64,000 nt of DNA from Siphonodentalium dalli (lineage: Eukaryota > Mollusca > Scaphopoda > Gadilida > Siphonodentaliidae). Below the pieces are notes generated by a model, which was not told where the DNA came from, searched no databases, and saw only the letters and a list, made by a program, of their open reading frames with translations. Location of the stretch: the NCBI GenBank assembly GCA_032622095.1, contig CP136065.1:63037094-63101093 (forward strand), in the 5' to 3' direction. This document shows positions 34,876 through 46,789 of the stretch, piece by piece. Numbering within the stretch: position 1 is the first letter of the stretch; every line of letters begins with the position of its first letter. The position numbers were made by a program, and so were the translations under genes.

Positions 34876-37800
34876 TCAGTTTAATTTAAACTCTCTACTT
34901 ACAAGCTTAATAAACTCACACAACTTTCTCAAGTGCACTGCATCGTTATTATTAAGTATTTCACTCATTACTATAGTGTTTGAACTTTGATTAACAAAGT
35001 TTGTCAAAAGTCGTTGGCGGGCCTTTGAGAATTTTTGACATTCTAACAGATAGTGGAATTCATCGCCAATTTGGCCCGATTGACATAATGGGCATTTTCT
35101 TTTATTTATCTCCAATCCACTCCAACGACCGGTTTCAACTGGCAATTTATGATTTCCAGTTCTGAATTTGCATAGAGGAATTCGATTACCTTCATTTAAC
35201 CTATTCAGATAAGTTTCAAATGACATGTTATGTTTGAAAATTCGATAGATTTTGCCGCGACTTGAATTATTAATGGTTGATTCACACCTATGTCTAAACT
35301 GATTAATGAGGCTGCACTTAATATATGCTGTGAATTGGTCAGTATTTGTGATATGGTTACAGTTCCACATATGGCTCTGCCCTGAATGGTTAAGTATATC
35401 CTTAACTTTGTCAAGCCATGAAAACTTGTGTTCTGTATTTACTGTATTGTCCATTATGGATCTGCATAATCGGAATAGTACATTTTGGTAATTTTCTTGC
35501 TCGCTGTCGACAACCTCGCACCAATATTTAATCATTTTTGTACTAATGTGGATATCAACTGGTAATAGACCAGTTTCACTATAAATCATGAAGTTAGGGG
35601 TTGAGGGTTTTAGCTTCAAGATATGTTTGATGAATTTTCTCTGGACAGTCTCCAAAACATCATTATTCCCAAAACCCCAGATCTCACTTCCATACAGAAG
35701 GATAGGGAGAACATGCGAATCAAATAAATCCAATTGATTACTTATAGTCAATGAATGTTTCCTTGCTTTTCCTATTATTGTGTACATTGCTCGAGTGGCT
35801 TTTTCCGCTAAAATATTCTTTGCCGAAATAAAAGATCCTGTTCTACATAAAGTGATACCAAGATATATAAATTTTGTAACTACGTCAATTTTCTGGCCCT
35901 TAAAATAAAATTTCGTTTTTTTATGGTGAGTTTTTTTAGAAACACATAATTTTGGTCTTTTCCACATTCACTGTCAGTTTCCATTTGTCACAGTATTCCT
36001 CAAACCGGCCAAGCAGATATTTCAAGTATCTTGTACTTTCGGCCATGAGTACTGTATCATCGGCATATAATACAATGAAGATTTTTATGTACTCATTGAG
36101 TGTTTTCTCTGTTTCATTATTGATAGTGCTCAGTGCGTTAATTCTATGTGCTTGTAAGTATGTTTCGAGGTCATTAAGATACAACGAGAAGAGCAACGGT
36201 GATAAACTTTCACCTTGCCTGACCCCTGCAAGACATGGGAAGTAGATTGATTGCTCACTGCCAATTTGTACGCGGGATTTTACTTGACTATACATATTAG
36301 TAATTATTCTGAATATTTTCCTATTAATTCCTGTTTTAATAAGTTTGTACCATAGGCCTTGTCTCCATACTGTGTCAAATGCTTTTTGGAAGTCAATAAA
36401 TGCACAGAATAATCTCTTTTCCATCCTCTTGCTAAGTTCGAACAATACATAGAGGGCAATGATGTTGTCTGAAGTGTAGTAATTTTTACGAAAGCCAGCT
36501 TGGTTTGGTAAAATAATTTCATTTTCTTCTGTGAATTTGTTAAGTCGAATGGTTAAAATTTTTGTAAAGAGTTTTCCTAAGCAGATGATAATTGTTATAG
36601 GTCTATAGTTATTCGGATTTGTGGCATCACCTTTATTTTTATATATTGGAACAATTGTTCCAGTAACCCAGTCTTCCGGTATTTGCCCGGTATCTAGTAT
36701 AATGTTAAACATTCGGCAATAAACATTTAGTAACAGTTTGGAAGATGCTTTAATGTATTCGTTCTGTACACGGTCATGTCCACAGGACTTACCATTTTTA
36801 AGTTGTCTTATTGCAAATGATACTTCATCCTGTGAAATAGGTCTGTTGAGATCATCTTCGGTATCTGTGCTAAATTCTTTAGTGATATACTTTTCTATTT
36901 GTGGGTCATTGGTATGTGTTGTGGCATTAATTTCTTTGAAGTATTCACTGAATATCTCGAGATTTACCCCACTATGGGAGCGGGGTTTAAAATCTTTCAT
37001 TTTTTTTCAAAAACTTTTAGGTTCAGATTTTGTCATTGAAGCTAGCTCTTGCGATATTAATGCTCTATGTGATTTGATTGCTCCATCCATTTCACATTTA
37101 TAGACATGGCATGCATGTCGCATATTTTGTTCTGTGTGGTTATTTCGTTTGGTTTTATGTTGTCGGGTCGCTTGTCGGTATCTTACTCTGGCAGTCTGAC
37201 AGGACTTGTTAAACCATGCTTTATGTTTACTATTCCTGGCCGCTTTCTTATTTGGGGGAATCTTACATGTATATGTTCCCAGTGTTTTTTCAGCGGACGA
37301 AACCAAAATGTCAGTCACTGAGCTAACTATGTTATTCAACTGGTCAGTACTAGTAAAATTTGTATAAGCGGCGGTTAACATATTGCTGAGTGTCAATATT
37401 TTATCGTAATTAAAATTTGCTACAAACTCCATTTCACTATTTTGGTCCCATTTGTTTTACGCGAGATGGTATTATAGCGGACTCGATATTGCGTAAATTT
37501 TGGGGGGATCGGTCTATATCTTCGAGGTGTAGCACCGTTTTGATTGGGCAGTGAATATCTGAGGCAATATTGGTGTAGTCAAGTACAACAAAGTTCTCAA
37601 TAATGGGTAGGGCAGCTGCAGAACATAATGTGTAGTCAACGACAGATGCATCACGGCATGTAAGTTTTCCAACACCCTGATCCTCACCAGTCCGGCCATT
37701 TAGTATAATCCAGCCATTACATTGGCATTTTTCTAACAGTGTTTTCCCGTATTGGTTTATGGTGCGGTCTTGACTACTTCTATCCACAGGCATATTGGTT

Positions 37801-39835
37801 AGCTCTAGAAAGAATAATTGGTCAATATTCATATTGAGACTTTCAGGAATATTGGCAGGGGTACTTCATCTATATATATGCCAGTTTCAGATGCAGTTCG
37901 TGCATTCAGATCCCCAGTAAGAAAAATATAAGGGGTTCGATTCATGAGTGTCAAATGCTCATCTTCGATTTCAATGAAGGCTTCTTTTGATGTATACCTA
38001 CTACCTTCTGGTGGAACATAAATGGCTCCAATTATTACATGGAATCCAAATGACGAGTCTTGTCTTGTGATTTCAACCCAGCTAACAAATTTAGATTTTG
38101 TTTCAATCATGTTACAGGAGTTCAAAAATTTATCCTTTATGCTAATTACAATGCCACCAGATCTACAAGTAGAGATTTTAGTCCGGTTCTTCATGTAAAA
38201 TTTGAAGCCTGGCAGCTCTGGCTGGTCGCAGTCATCGGTTTTGGTATCAACAAAACAAAGTACATCATGTTTATTGCATAGCACTTGGAATTCTGGGTAT
38301 TGCAATCTTTTCTGGAGTCCACACACATTTATCGTGAGTATCTGTAGGTTACATGGGGATTTAACAGGCGCACAATATTTGGCATATCTATTGTCCATGG
38401 GGAGACATTTTTCATATACTGGGGTATTTATACATTTGTGTGTGTTTGGAGTATTGTCACATACCTGGATATATTCAGTATTACTTGGGTTAAACATTTC
38501 CCCTTTAAGAGCAGCTGATCTTGGTGTATCACCAGTAGATTCAGGCATACATATTTTAGAGGTTAAATCACAATAAAAAGTGCTATCATGTTCAGGGATA
38601 CTGTATTCAATTTTGTTGGGAATATTGTCATGTACATTTTTATCTTCGTTTGTATTTGGGTTGAACAATATTTCCCTGGCCTCCTTAAGAGCGTCTGATA
38701 TACCAAAGACATCGTGAGATATGCATTTGTTTGTAGTTTTACTGCAGTCATATTGTGTAAATTGGTCATGTTTGTTGTATAAATCTGACAAACTATCGTT
38801 TTTGTCTTGGGGAAAATTCAATTGGGGAGGTTTCACCTTTCCAAAGTTCACTATTCTATCGCGAGTAATATTATATTCATATTCGTCTTCATTATTTTGG
38901 TTTGTTTTCTCCGCGTCAGTATTATGTGTACTAGTATAAGGTGAGAAGCGTGATGTCGATTCAACACCACTTATCATTTTGTGTGTGGGAATTCCCCGCG
39001 CGTCAAAACAACGATGGTCCACTTGTGTGACATTGTTATTAAATGACCCATTGTAGGCGGATAATTCGGGAACGTACGGTACTTTAGAGTCCAACTCATG
39101 GGTAATCCCAGCTGAGCGTATCGGGGCGACCGGTTCACTAGTGGCGGTCGAATGTACGTCTTTATTGCACGAGCGCAATTTACGATAAGATTGGGACTCA
39201 ATGATATCATCCGCGTACAATGTTTCTCGTGCTTGTCTTATAACGTTAGAGATACAAACATGAGAGTTTGTTTTAACATTGTTTACGCACGATTGGTTAT
39301 AGCTTGCAGGTGATTTGTCTGTCGCATCACGAACACAATCAGTTTCCAGTGGGCTCATCTTAATGTTATGGCAATCAATTCTGTTTTCATAACACGTACC
39401 CGGGGCGTGGCCTTGCATTGATGTCACTGGGACTTTATTATTATTTCTAAATGCGTATTTATCCACGTGGTCACAGCGCACACATTGTTGTTTTAAATTG
39501 GCCGCAAATATCTTACTGTCACGGCATGTAGTTATAAGTGGGGTGAATATTTTTGATTTCAGCGGAGCAGAAAAATCACTGTCACTGGAGCTGAGTAATT
39601 GAAGTTTTTTCTTGTTATAATTAGATTCATTGATTAGGTATTTGATTGGTTCAATTGTGTTATTTACTTTTTTCATTTCTTTATTAGCAATTTGATTGTG
39701 TTCGTGATGAGTCCAGATTTCAACATCTGCGTCGCTTCGATGGTTTATCAATTTCACATTCGGTGTTATAGAATTCAATTTCTGCATTATGGGGGGAGTT
39801 TGTATGTTTATACATGTATGTACATTGTTAGTCAC
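34876..39835 (-). pseudogene. LINE ORF2: endonuclease and reverse transcriptase
   Basis: Would nick target DNA and copy the element's RNA. From 39835 down: about 496 residues of unknown, Cys- and Asn-rich sequence, then the APE endonuclease (LQILTINVCG, IIGAIYVPPEG, TGDLNAR, VDYTLCS, SDIHCP). Next come a Lys/Arg-rich linker, RT (VPIYKNKGDATNPNNYRPIT, FIDFQKAFDTVW, GVRQGESLSPLL, catalytic YADD at 36056-36067), a thumb-like part and CPLCQSGQIGDEFHYLLEC, a C-x2-C-x9-H-x4-C zinc motif. Breaks: frameshifts near 37850, 37450 and 35945, and TGA in place of Trp at 37007-37009. The usual endonuclease Glu (ETK) reads Asp (DTKTDD). The listed start is GTG; the first ATG is 16 codons in. Confidence 0.88.
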
Positions 39836-39838
39836 AGT

Positions 39839-41497
39839 TCATGTGTTTGGTGACACAGCTATATGTGGCCTTTTATTTGGGTTTCCAGGTGTTTGTATAT
39901 CACCCGAATCATCGACATCAATGGTGTCATTGAGGATACCACTGAGCTTCTCGCTTCCCTTTGGACTGAGATGAACTCCTGACGCATCACTTTCTTTGAA
40001 CAGCGTTTTCACTACATTTCCATCTTTCATAACATAAAATCATTACTGACGAAGTCATCATTTTCCGATGTGTCGCAGAACATGCTGATATGTCCATTTA
40101 CATCAGTTGCCGCTGCATTATGTGGCTGGGATTTTCCACCCCGCATCCTGCGTGGGGGGATGCTACAAATGCTGAAGCTAGCCTGTTTGAATTCCTCTGT
40201 TAACTTCGTATAGGCACGGTGGAACCACGTGATCACTCGACTGGCGCTTGCGTTATTATTTGTGAGGTCGTTGGTACCCAGGTGAAGAGTGACATGTTGT
40301 CTTCACTCCATACCCGCTACTGGGTAAACAAACAACAACTAAGAGCATTAAGCTTTAAGTGCTACGCTAGGCGGTCGGACCTAGATAGCGTTTATTATGA
40401 AATAATAAAATCGCTCTGATGAATATATGTGCGCTATATATTCATGCAGACTATCTCAATATATTTGAAGCGATGAAAATGGATCGAAACTATGCGGATT
40501 GAAAAAATATAATATGTATTATAGCGCACATTCTATCTTGGCTCAACAGAATCAGTCACCCTTCTCAGATTGGGAAGCCTTACAGGAAAAACCAGACCCC
40601 TCACTTTATCATTATATCTTTTTTATGTGTTGGTCTGGAAACCTGTATCCGAAAAATTCTCAATATACCGGTCTCAGGGATAAAAACGTCGGATTCGTTT
40701 TCTTAGTCGTCATCCGATGAACAAAGATAGTATCTCACGTTTTTAAAAAGAACTATTTTCTTAAGAAAACCAAACAAACAGGTACAGAAAACTGTGTCCG
40801 ACCGCGACGACAACTGGCACTAGATTGACCATTCACGCTTTTATAGCGCATACCTGCTCACTCAATGACAATCATACATCACACCAGCGACTGGGTACCA
40901 ATCACCCATATCGATAATCACTGACCAGACAATATTCACGCGACAAAGCGTTCTTTACCCATTAACTCTGCATATGCCGTGAAGACAGTAATTTTCCTCT
41001 ATACTCCGTAACGCGGAAAATATTATTTATGTTATCAGGGTTAACGTCGGAGTAGGCCTTTGCTTTCCCAATGAGTTTGTCTATGTGTTCGAAAGAAGCA
41101 CCTGATATATAGACCATTTTAGCGTTTGGTCTGACAATCTTGACGTCACGACAGTTGCTCGCACCAAGTACGAGGCTGTCAGTCACACCAGGGCGTGTCC
41201 GGTCCTTATTGTTTGTGTCCGCATTGTTCGGAATTGGCGGTGGTTTCGTATTCCGCTTTGTCTCCTTGGTGCTGTCATTATTGATAGAGGAGCTTTGCTT
41301 TGTTGGACGTTGACAATAGGCTGCCGGGGTTTCATGAAAGTTTCTACGTCACGAACATGCTCACTCTTTAACTGTTGTTGGTAATTCGGAATGTTAGTTT
41401 GGTTTTGGTCATAAGGCTGATTGGTTCTCCATTGAGGACAACTCGCCTGTCGGTGTCCTTGACCTCTACATTTCCGGCAAACCATACATATATACAT
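39839..41497 (-). pseudogene. LINE ORF1: zinc knuckle and SGNH esterase
   Basis: Read from 41497 down: a CCHC knuckle (CRKCRGQGHRQASC), a polar linker, SGNH block I (TDSLVLGASNCRD near 41185), SGASFEHIDKLI, then after an insertion block III (LHLGTND at about 40267-40290) and the C-terminal catalytic block (GVHLSPKGSEKL near 39945). Esterase ORF1 proteins are known in CR1-like LINEs, where they are thought to help bind RNA or membranes. It is split by a frameshift near 41190 and the insertion at 40294-41018. It ends 4 bp before ORF2 begins. Confidence 0.75.
40294..41018. mobile_element. Insertion inside LINE ORF1, unclassified
   Basis: The esterase frame stops matching at about 41018 (…DNINN) and resumes at 40292 (VTLHLG), where the two pieces would normally be adjacent. 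The 725 bp between has no long inverted termini and no domain. A 73-codon + frame at 40499 has no match. Confidence 0.55.
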
Positions 41498-41504
41498 ATT
41501 CTAC

Positions 41505-41571
41505 TCTTCTACACACACACCCTCACACTCACACACACCCTCACACACACACACACACACACACACACCCT

Positions 41572-41624
<53 letters not shown>
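41505..41624 (+). repeat. (AC)n and (AT)n microsatellites
   Basis: ACACAC/CCTCAC runs followed by about 45 bp of pure AT. Another AT run lies at 41741-41760. Confidence 0.95.
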
Positions 41625-41627
<3 letters not shown>

Positions 41628-41708
41628 ATCCAAAAGAATGGAGACATGACTTATAAAACGATCATTATAAGTTTTATAAGTCATGTCTCCATTCTTTTGG
41701 ATCTTATA
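41622..41708. repeat. Near-perfect long hairpin
   Basis: AAGATCCAAAAGAATGGAGA through TTATAAAAC is mirrored almost exactly after a loop of about 10 bp; arms are about 36 bp. It sits between two AT microsatellites, so probably a tiny MITE. Confidence 0.85.
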
Positions 41709-41760
41709 TACAACTCTACGCTCAAGTACTATATAAACGGTTATATATATATATATATAT

Positions 41761-42215
41761 ACTAGCAGGTGGACCCGACTTCGTCCGGGCTGTTTCCCCT
41801 CTGCTTTTCGGCGAATTGCGCGATTTGACCTTGAATTGTCCATTTTTAAGGTCACGATTTGACCCATCCAAAACACTGCCCGCACAAAAGTACCCGACAA
41901 AAGTACCCGTCGAAATCCATCCGGTTTTACCCGATTTGACCTCGAATTGATCAGTTTGAAGGTCAAGGTCAGGTCGGGGTCACGATTTGACCCGTCCAAA
42001 ACACTCCCGGGAAAAAATTACCACTAAGTATCAAATTTCGTCAAAATCCGTCTGGCAGTTTTCCAACACCAACACCAATACCCCAAAAATGGTGGAAATT
42101 GGCCCAGCGGATACCGGGAAATCGGCCCAGCGGATACCGAGATACCATATGTATCAAATTTCGTCCGTAAATGTCCGCCAATTTTACCCGATTTGATTTC
42201 CACTCAAGTATATAA
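41761..42215 (+). mobile_element. CCGACTTCG-head dispersed repeat
   Basis: Begins ACTAGCAGGTGGACCCGACT, then repeated blocks of TTTGACC-TGAATTG, GGTCAAGGTCAGGTCGG, CACGATTTGACCC, CCAAAACACT and ATCAAATTTCGTC. Same family as 45433-46789 and 3176-3498. Non-coding; class unresolved. Confidence 0.65.
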
Positions 42216-42572
42216 ACGCGCCTCATATACACACGCTCATTAATTATCAAGCTTCAACGTAAAGATAAATTAGCATTGTGTGGTAAATTTTAACTAATTA
42301 TAACTAATTATTTTCTCGCCGTCAAAGTTGAACAATGTCGATGTTGTTGGCATTGACGGTTTGGGGGCCACCGGTAGATTCGTACACGGAAGCCATTTCA
42401 GCTAAATGGATTCTTTGATGAGATTCCATACCATAAATATGATAATAATTTAGCGAACTTTTACCCGCGGGGTAACTGTAAACGACTTGAGCCTATGCGT
42501 GGTATGAATATACAAAAAATAAATCTATCGACAATAGACCTAAGAATATCAGCTGTAACAAAATTTATAAAT

Positions 42573-42705
42573 CACAAATTGTAAATGATATATTTTGGGA
42601 TAGATACACGATTCTTAATAGCCTGCAAATTGACAATATATATTGTAAATGTTATAATTTTGGGATAAATACACGATGCGTAATTGCCTGCAAATTGATT
42701 ACGTT
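42573..42705 (+). repeat. About 70-bp tandem pair
   Basis: Two units share ATTGTAAATG, TTTTGGGATA-ATACACGAT and GCCTGCAAATTGA. Confidence 0.75.
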
Positions 42706-42729
42706 CGTCGACGTATGAATATAGAGTTA

Positions 42730-42950
42730 TCCTCCCTGCATCGGGTGACAATCACGCCGGATCCGGATATATGAGTTTTGAAGGTCAAGGTCGCATCGCA
42801 CGGGTAAATTAATATGCCTATGCCAGTTACCGGCCGAAAGTATCCCCACATACCAAGTTTCATCGAAATCGGGTCGGCCGTTTTCGAGTTCATCGCGATC
42901 ACACATACACCCCCCCCCCCCCCCACACACACACACACCCTCACAGATCT
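42730..42950 (+). repeat. Retroelement-like tail and C-run microsatellite
   Basis: GAAGGTCAAGGTCGCATCGC, ACCAAGTTTCATCGAAATCGG and GTCGGCCGTTTTCGAGTTCA are typical of the tails of the CCGACTTCG-type repeats. It is followed by a run of about 15 C and (CA)n at 42908-42945. Confidence 0.55.
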
Positions 42951-45059
42951 GCCAAAATATATATATGTATAAATCGCCAGTTTACGTATTATACATATCA
43001 CGCGACAAAACACAATACTCTGTAAACATGCAAGTAATTTCATCACCACCCCGAATCCAAAATGATTGGCCAATTTGGATCATCTTGTTGGATGACATAA
43101 AACAACTGTAGACTGCGTCGGTGACACGACCACGGACGTGGCTAGATGGTCTCCGTTTGGGGGATTGGATCATCTTGGAATTTTCAACTGCACGCCCTTG
43201 AACCAGAATACCAATTGCATATGCAGACCCCTTGGTTTCCGATCTGGGACCACACAGCACTGATATGTGTTTGTTTTTGTGATTATTTGTCTTTGAATGA
43301 CTACCGGAGAGGGAAGAGGACCCACATGTTTTGGCCCGGTGTAAGAATATTTTGAAATCTGATCCCGAAAACTTCAAAATCCTTACTTCAGGCAAACTCA
43401 AACCTCGATTTGTTTGAGAAGCATTTTTAACTGGCCCCGGGGATGGACCAGGACCACTCAGCGTACTGGGAATTTTGAAATCTGAACATGAAAACTGCAA
43501 AATCCTAGCATCTAGACTAGTACCAAGCTCTCCATTTATACGAAATTTCAAATTTAGATAGCCAACCCAAAACATTTGATTCTCTATCAGTGTCTCGATG
43601 TGCACATTGGCTCATAAAACACATAACTGGCTCATAAATAGAGTTACAATTCCGGACTTAAGGCATCGCTCTATACCCCATGTGAAAGGTGCGTATATGT
43701 GTGGAAGTCGCCATTTTTTATATCCTGCTGAAGTGCTGATTTTCCAATTTTTTGTTCAGTTATTTGAACTTATTAGCAATTAGCGGTGCCAACAATGGAC
43801 TTCTCTTTGTGGAGCAGAGAAGAGATGGAGCAGATTGATAACCATTCATCGTTTGGTTCCCTGTATGTCTCGACGAAGAACAACTACATTGAAAGGAGAA
43901 CATACTGATCTGAATTGATTCTGAGATTTGGTTCCAAATGAAGAATCAGTTTATATGTCTTGATTCTCCTCTAATAACCCATCTTAGTGTCAAGGACCAC
44001 CATTGATTCTGAGATTTGGTCCGAATGAAGAATCATTTAGCTGTGATCGCGATGCCAGTAGAGCTTCAAATTATAACTGGACTTCTGAAATCTATCAAAC
44101 AAATCAGTACCGTGTCAGTAAATGCCTCGCTCCTGGTTGAATGTCCAAAGAAAGTTCAAACAGGCGACATATTTATGGCTACTCATCACAAACCTTACAG
44201 CAACAGATCAGGATGTGTTGATAAACGACGATATGTCAGTTTCCTATATGTCTAAAGCACTTGATAATAAGAAATTACTATTACACAACTATGATCTGAC
44301 ATTCGACCGGTCGATATCCACACCCACTGTAGTTGACGGTTGGATACATGAAACTGCCACTGACTACATGTGTATCATCCCCTCCCATATGTGTTGTCGT
44401 TAATAGTAAGACCAAGAGGCATCCGAGAGAAAGAGAGAGAGATAGCAAAGAAATTGTATGTGGACGATGTCAAGTCACCGTATTGTTTTTATTTTATCGG
44501 ATTGAGCAAATGAGAACCATTACATTAGTTTGTAAATGTAAATTTGCTCTTAGTTTTTGTAACTAACATATTAATACATATTTAAAGTCTGCACATAACA
44601 TTTATTTTGATTGGCAGCTCTGGTGCCTTTATCGATAATAGTGCGTACTCTGACAAGCTTTTGATGCACTCCTGTCATATCGGTTTATCGCAGAACACGA
44701 TCAGGACGAACTGAATCGAGAGATGCATCGGACAACAGAAGGGTTCAATGTGACAATGTAACTGAAATTACATTTAAATGTTCAACACATGGAACGCTCT
44801 GTCTGTTGTGTTCATCCACGGTTCCTATCTCTTTGGATGAAAAACAACACACCGTCACACAAGGGCTACATCATCCAGATATAAATAAACCATAGAGGTT
44901 ATGGATGTCGCCGTTGGTCATTTTCGATATAGCCGCTCCTCGTTCACACCTGTTGAATAAGTTATTAGAATCACGGAACAATTCCAAACATATATTTGAG
45001 ACTTATGATCCATAATACTCAAAACATTGAATAATAGTTTTATTTTGGATACAGTTGAC

Positions 45060-45398
45060 ATGCAACAAACAATGGAACGTATGCCTTCAAATTCGAGGAA
45101 AATTAAAGGACACAAATTGTGTTGGTTCTGGGAACAGTTTAAATTCGGATTGTTGTGTGCTTTGCTGCTCAATATTGGTATCAGTGCCCATCCCTTTACA
45201 TCTCCAGCAGATGGTTTTCTGACTGAAACAAAGCTGACAAATTTCAAGAGATGTGAGACAATGTGTACGAAACACGCGGACTGTACAAAGATTGGATTCA
45301 ACATTAAATCAAAGATGTGCGCTCTCATGCATCCAGATGATTCGGCAGTGATACGACCGTCAAAGGAGTGGTTCATGCTAGACACCGAAGGCAACAAG
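45060..45398 (+). CDS. Paralogous PAN/apple exon with signal peptide
   Basis: ATG at 45060 opens 113 codons collinear with the exon at 13916. The hydrophobic signal core FGLLCALLLN is identical, as are all four PAN cysteines and the WFMLD end; about 20 residues differ. It ends in phase 0 at a GTAAGA donor (45399). The frame is intact, so selection may have kept it, or decay has not reached it. No mucin or FReD exon follows on the + strand in the remaining 18 kb. It may use exons beyond the window, act as a short secreted PAN protein through read-through, or be a stranded exon. Confidence 0.6.
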
Positions 45399-45432
45399 GT
45401 AAGATATAAATGGTGTATTCGCGTTATATATA

Positions 45433-46789
45433 ATACCAGCAGATGACCCGACTTCGTCCGGGCTTGACCTTGAATTGACCATTTTGAAGATCAAGGTCAG
45501 GTCGGAGAGACTATTTGACCCGTCCAAAACACTCCCCGGACAAAAGTACCCCTAGGTATCAAATTTCGTCGAAATCCGTCAGTTTTACCCGATTTGACCA
45601 TTTTGAAGGTCAATGTCGGGTCGGGCCACTATTTGACCCATGCAAAACACTCCCCGGACACAATTATCCGTAGGTATCAAATTTCGTCGAAATCCCGTCC
45701 AGCAGTTTTCCCGGCCATAGCTAACAGACAAACAAACAGACAGAAGTCCCAAAATATATATTAGATCATTTGTGGGTACCCGTTTCAAGGTGAAGGTCAC
45801 CTCGGGCGGAAAATCTGACCCGGTGAAAATCTCCCCACTCCTAGGAACCCCTAAGTACGAACACAGACATAAGAATCACACAACACGCTCATATCTGGAC
45901 ACAGACACAACACGCTCATGTATGGACACAGACTCGCTCTTTATCGACGACACTGCGGATACGAACGCTCTTTAACTATCACGCGATTAACCCATGAATT
46001 CCCATTGCGGTGGCGGGGGAATGGAGAAGAAGTGCTCTAACGTTCTCAGAATCGGTGCGATGACACTTCATCTGGTATTTTACCCTTATATAGGAAGTTT
46101 GGGCTGAATCCGTCCGGCAGTTTTCCAGGCCATAGCTAACAGACAAACAGACAGAAGTCCCAAAATATATATTAGACTAGCAGGTGACCCGACTTCGTCC
46201 GGGCTTTGACATTGAATTGACAATTTTGAAGGTCAATGTACGGTCGGAGTCACTATTTTACCCGTCCAAAACATTCCCCGGACAAAATCATCCGTAGGTA
46301 TCAAATTTCGTCGAAATCCGTCCAGCAGTTTTCCAGGCCATTGCTAACAGACAAACAAACTGACAGAAGTCCCAAAAGATATATTAGATCATTTGTGGGT
46401 ACCAGTTTCAAGGTGAATGTCACCTCGGCGGAAAAACTGACCCGATGAAAATCTTCCCCATTCACAGGAACCCCTAAATACGAACGCAGACAAAATGCTC
46501 ATGTCTGTACACAGACACAACACGCTCATGTCTGGACACATATACGCTCTTTATCAACGACACTGTGGATACGAACGCTCTTTAACTATCACGCGATTAA
46601 CCCATGAATTCCCATTACGGTGGCGGGGGTTGGAGAAAGAGTGCTCTGACGTTCTCAGAAGCGGTGCGATGACAATCCATCTGGGATTTTACCCTTAGAT
46701 AGGAAGTTTGGCCTCAATCCGTCCGGCAGTTTTCCCGGCCATAGCTAACAGACAAGCAGACAGACAGAAGTCCCAAAATATATATTAGA
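45433..46789 (+). mobile_element. Two direct copies of the CCGACTTCG-head repeat
   Basis: Unit 1 (45433-46173) and unit 2 (46174-46789) each begin GACCCGACTTCGTCCGGGCTT and contain AAACA-TCCCCGGACA, ATCAAATTTCGTCGAAATC and ACCCATGAATTCCCATT. Each ends GCTAACAGACAA-CAGACAGAAG-TCCCAAAATATATATTAGA. They interrupt the duplicated region downstream of the PAN donor, so they arrived after the segmental duplication. Confidence 0.75.

Larger units (their letters stand above)
34847..41497 (-). mobile_element. APE-type LINE, nearly full length, inactive
   Basis: Minus-strand non-LTR retrotransposon: partial ORF1 (zinc knuckle, SGNH esterase), ORF2 (long N-terminal region, APE endonuclease, reverse transcriptase, C-terminal zinc motif), then a short 3' end with (GTT)n repeats at 34847-34873. 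The esterase ORF1 suggests the CR1/L2 side of the LINE tree, but the RT clade was not resolved. The 5' end stops at an AC/AT microsatellite. Several frameshifts, one nonsense codon and a ~725-bp insertion make it dead. Confidence 0.9.

Noticed and set aside
41761-46789. Hammerhead-ribozyme retroelements, suggested by the CTGATG/CAGATGA and GC-hairpin head
   Set aside because: The conserved GAAA after the stem and the rest of the catalytic core are not present.
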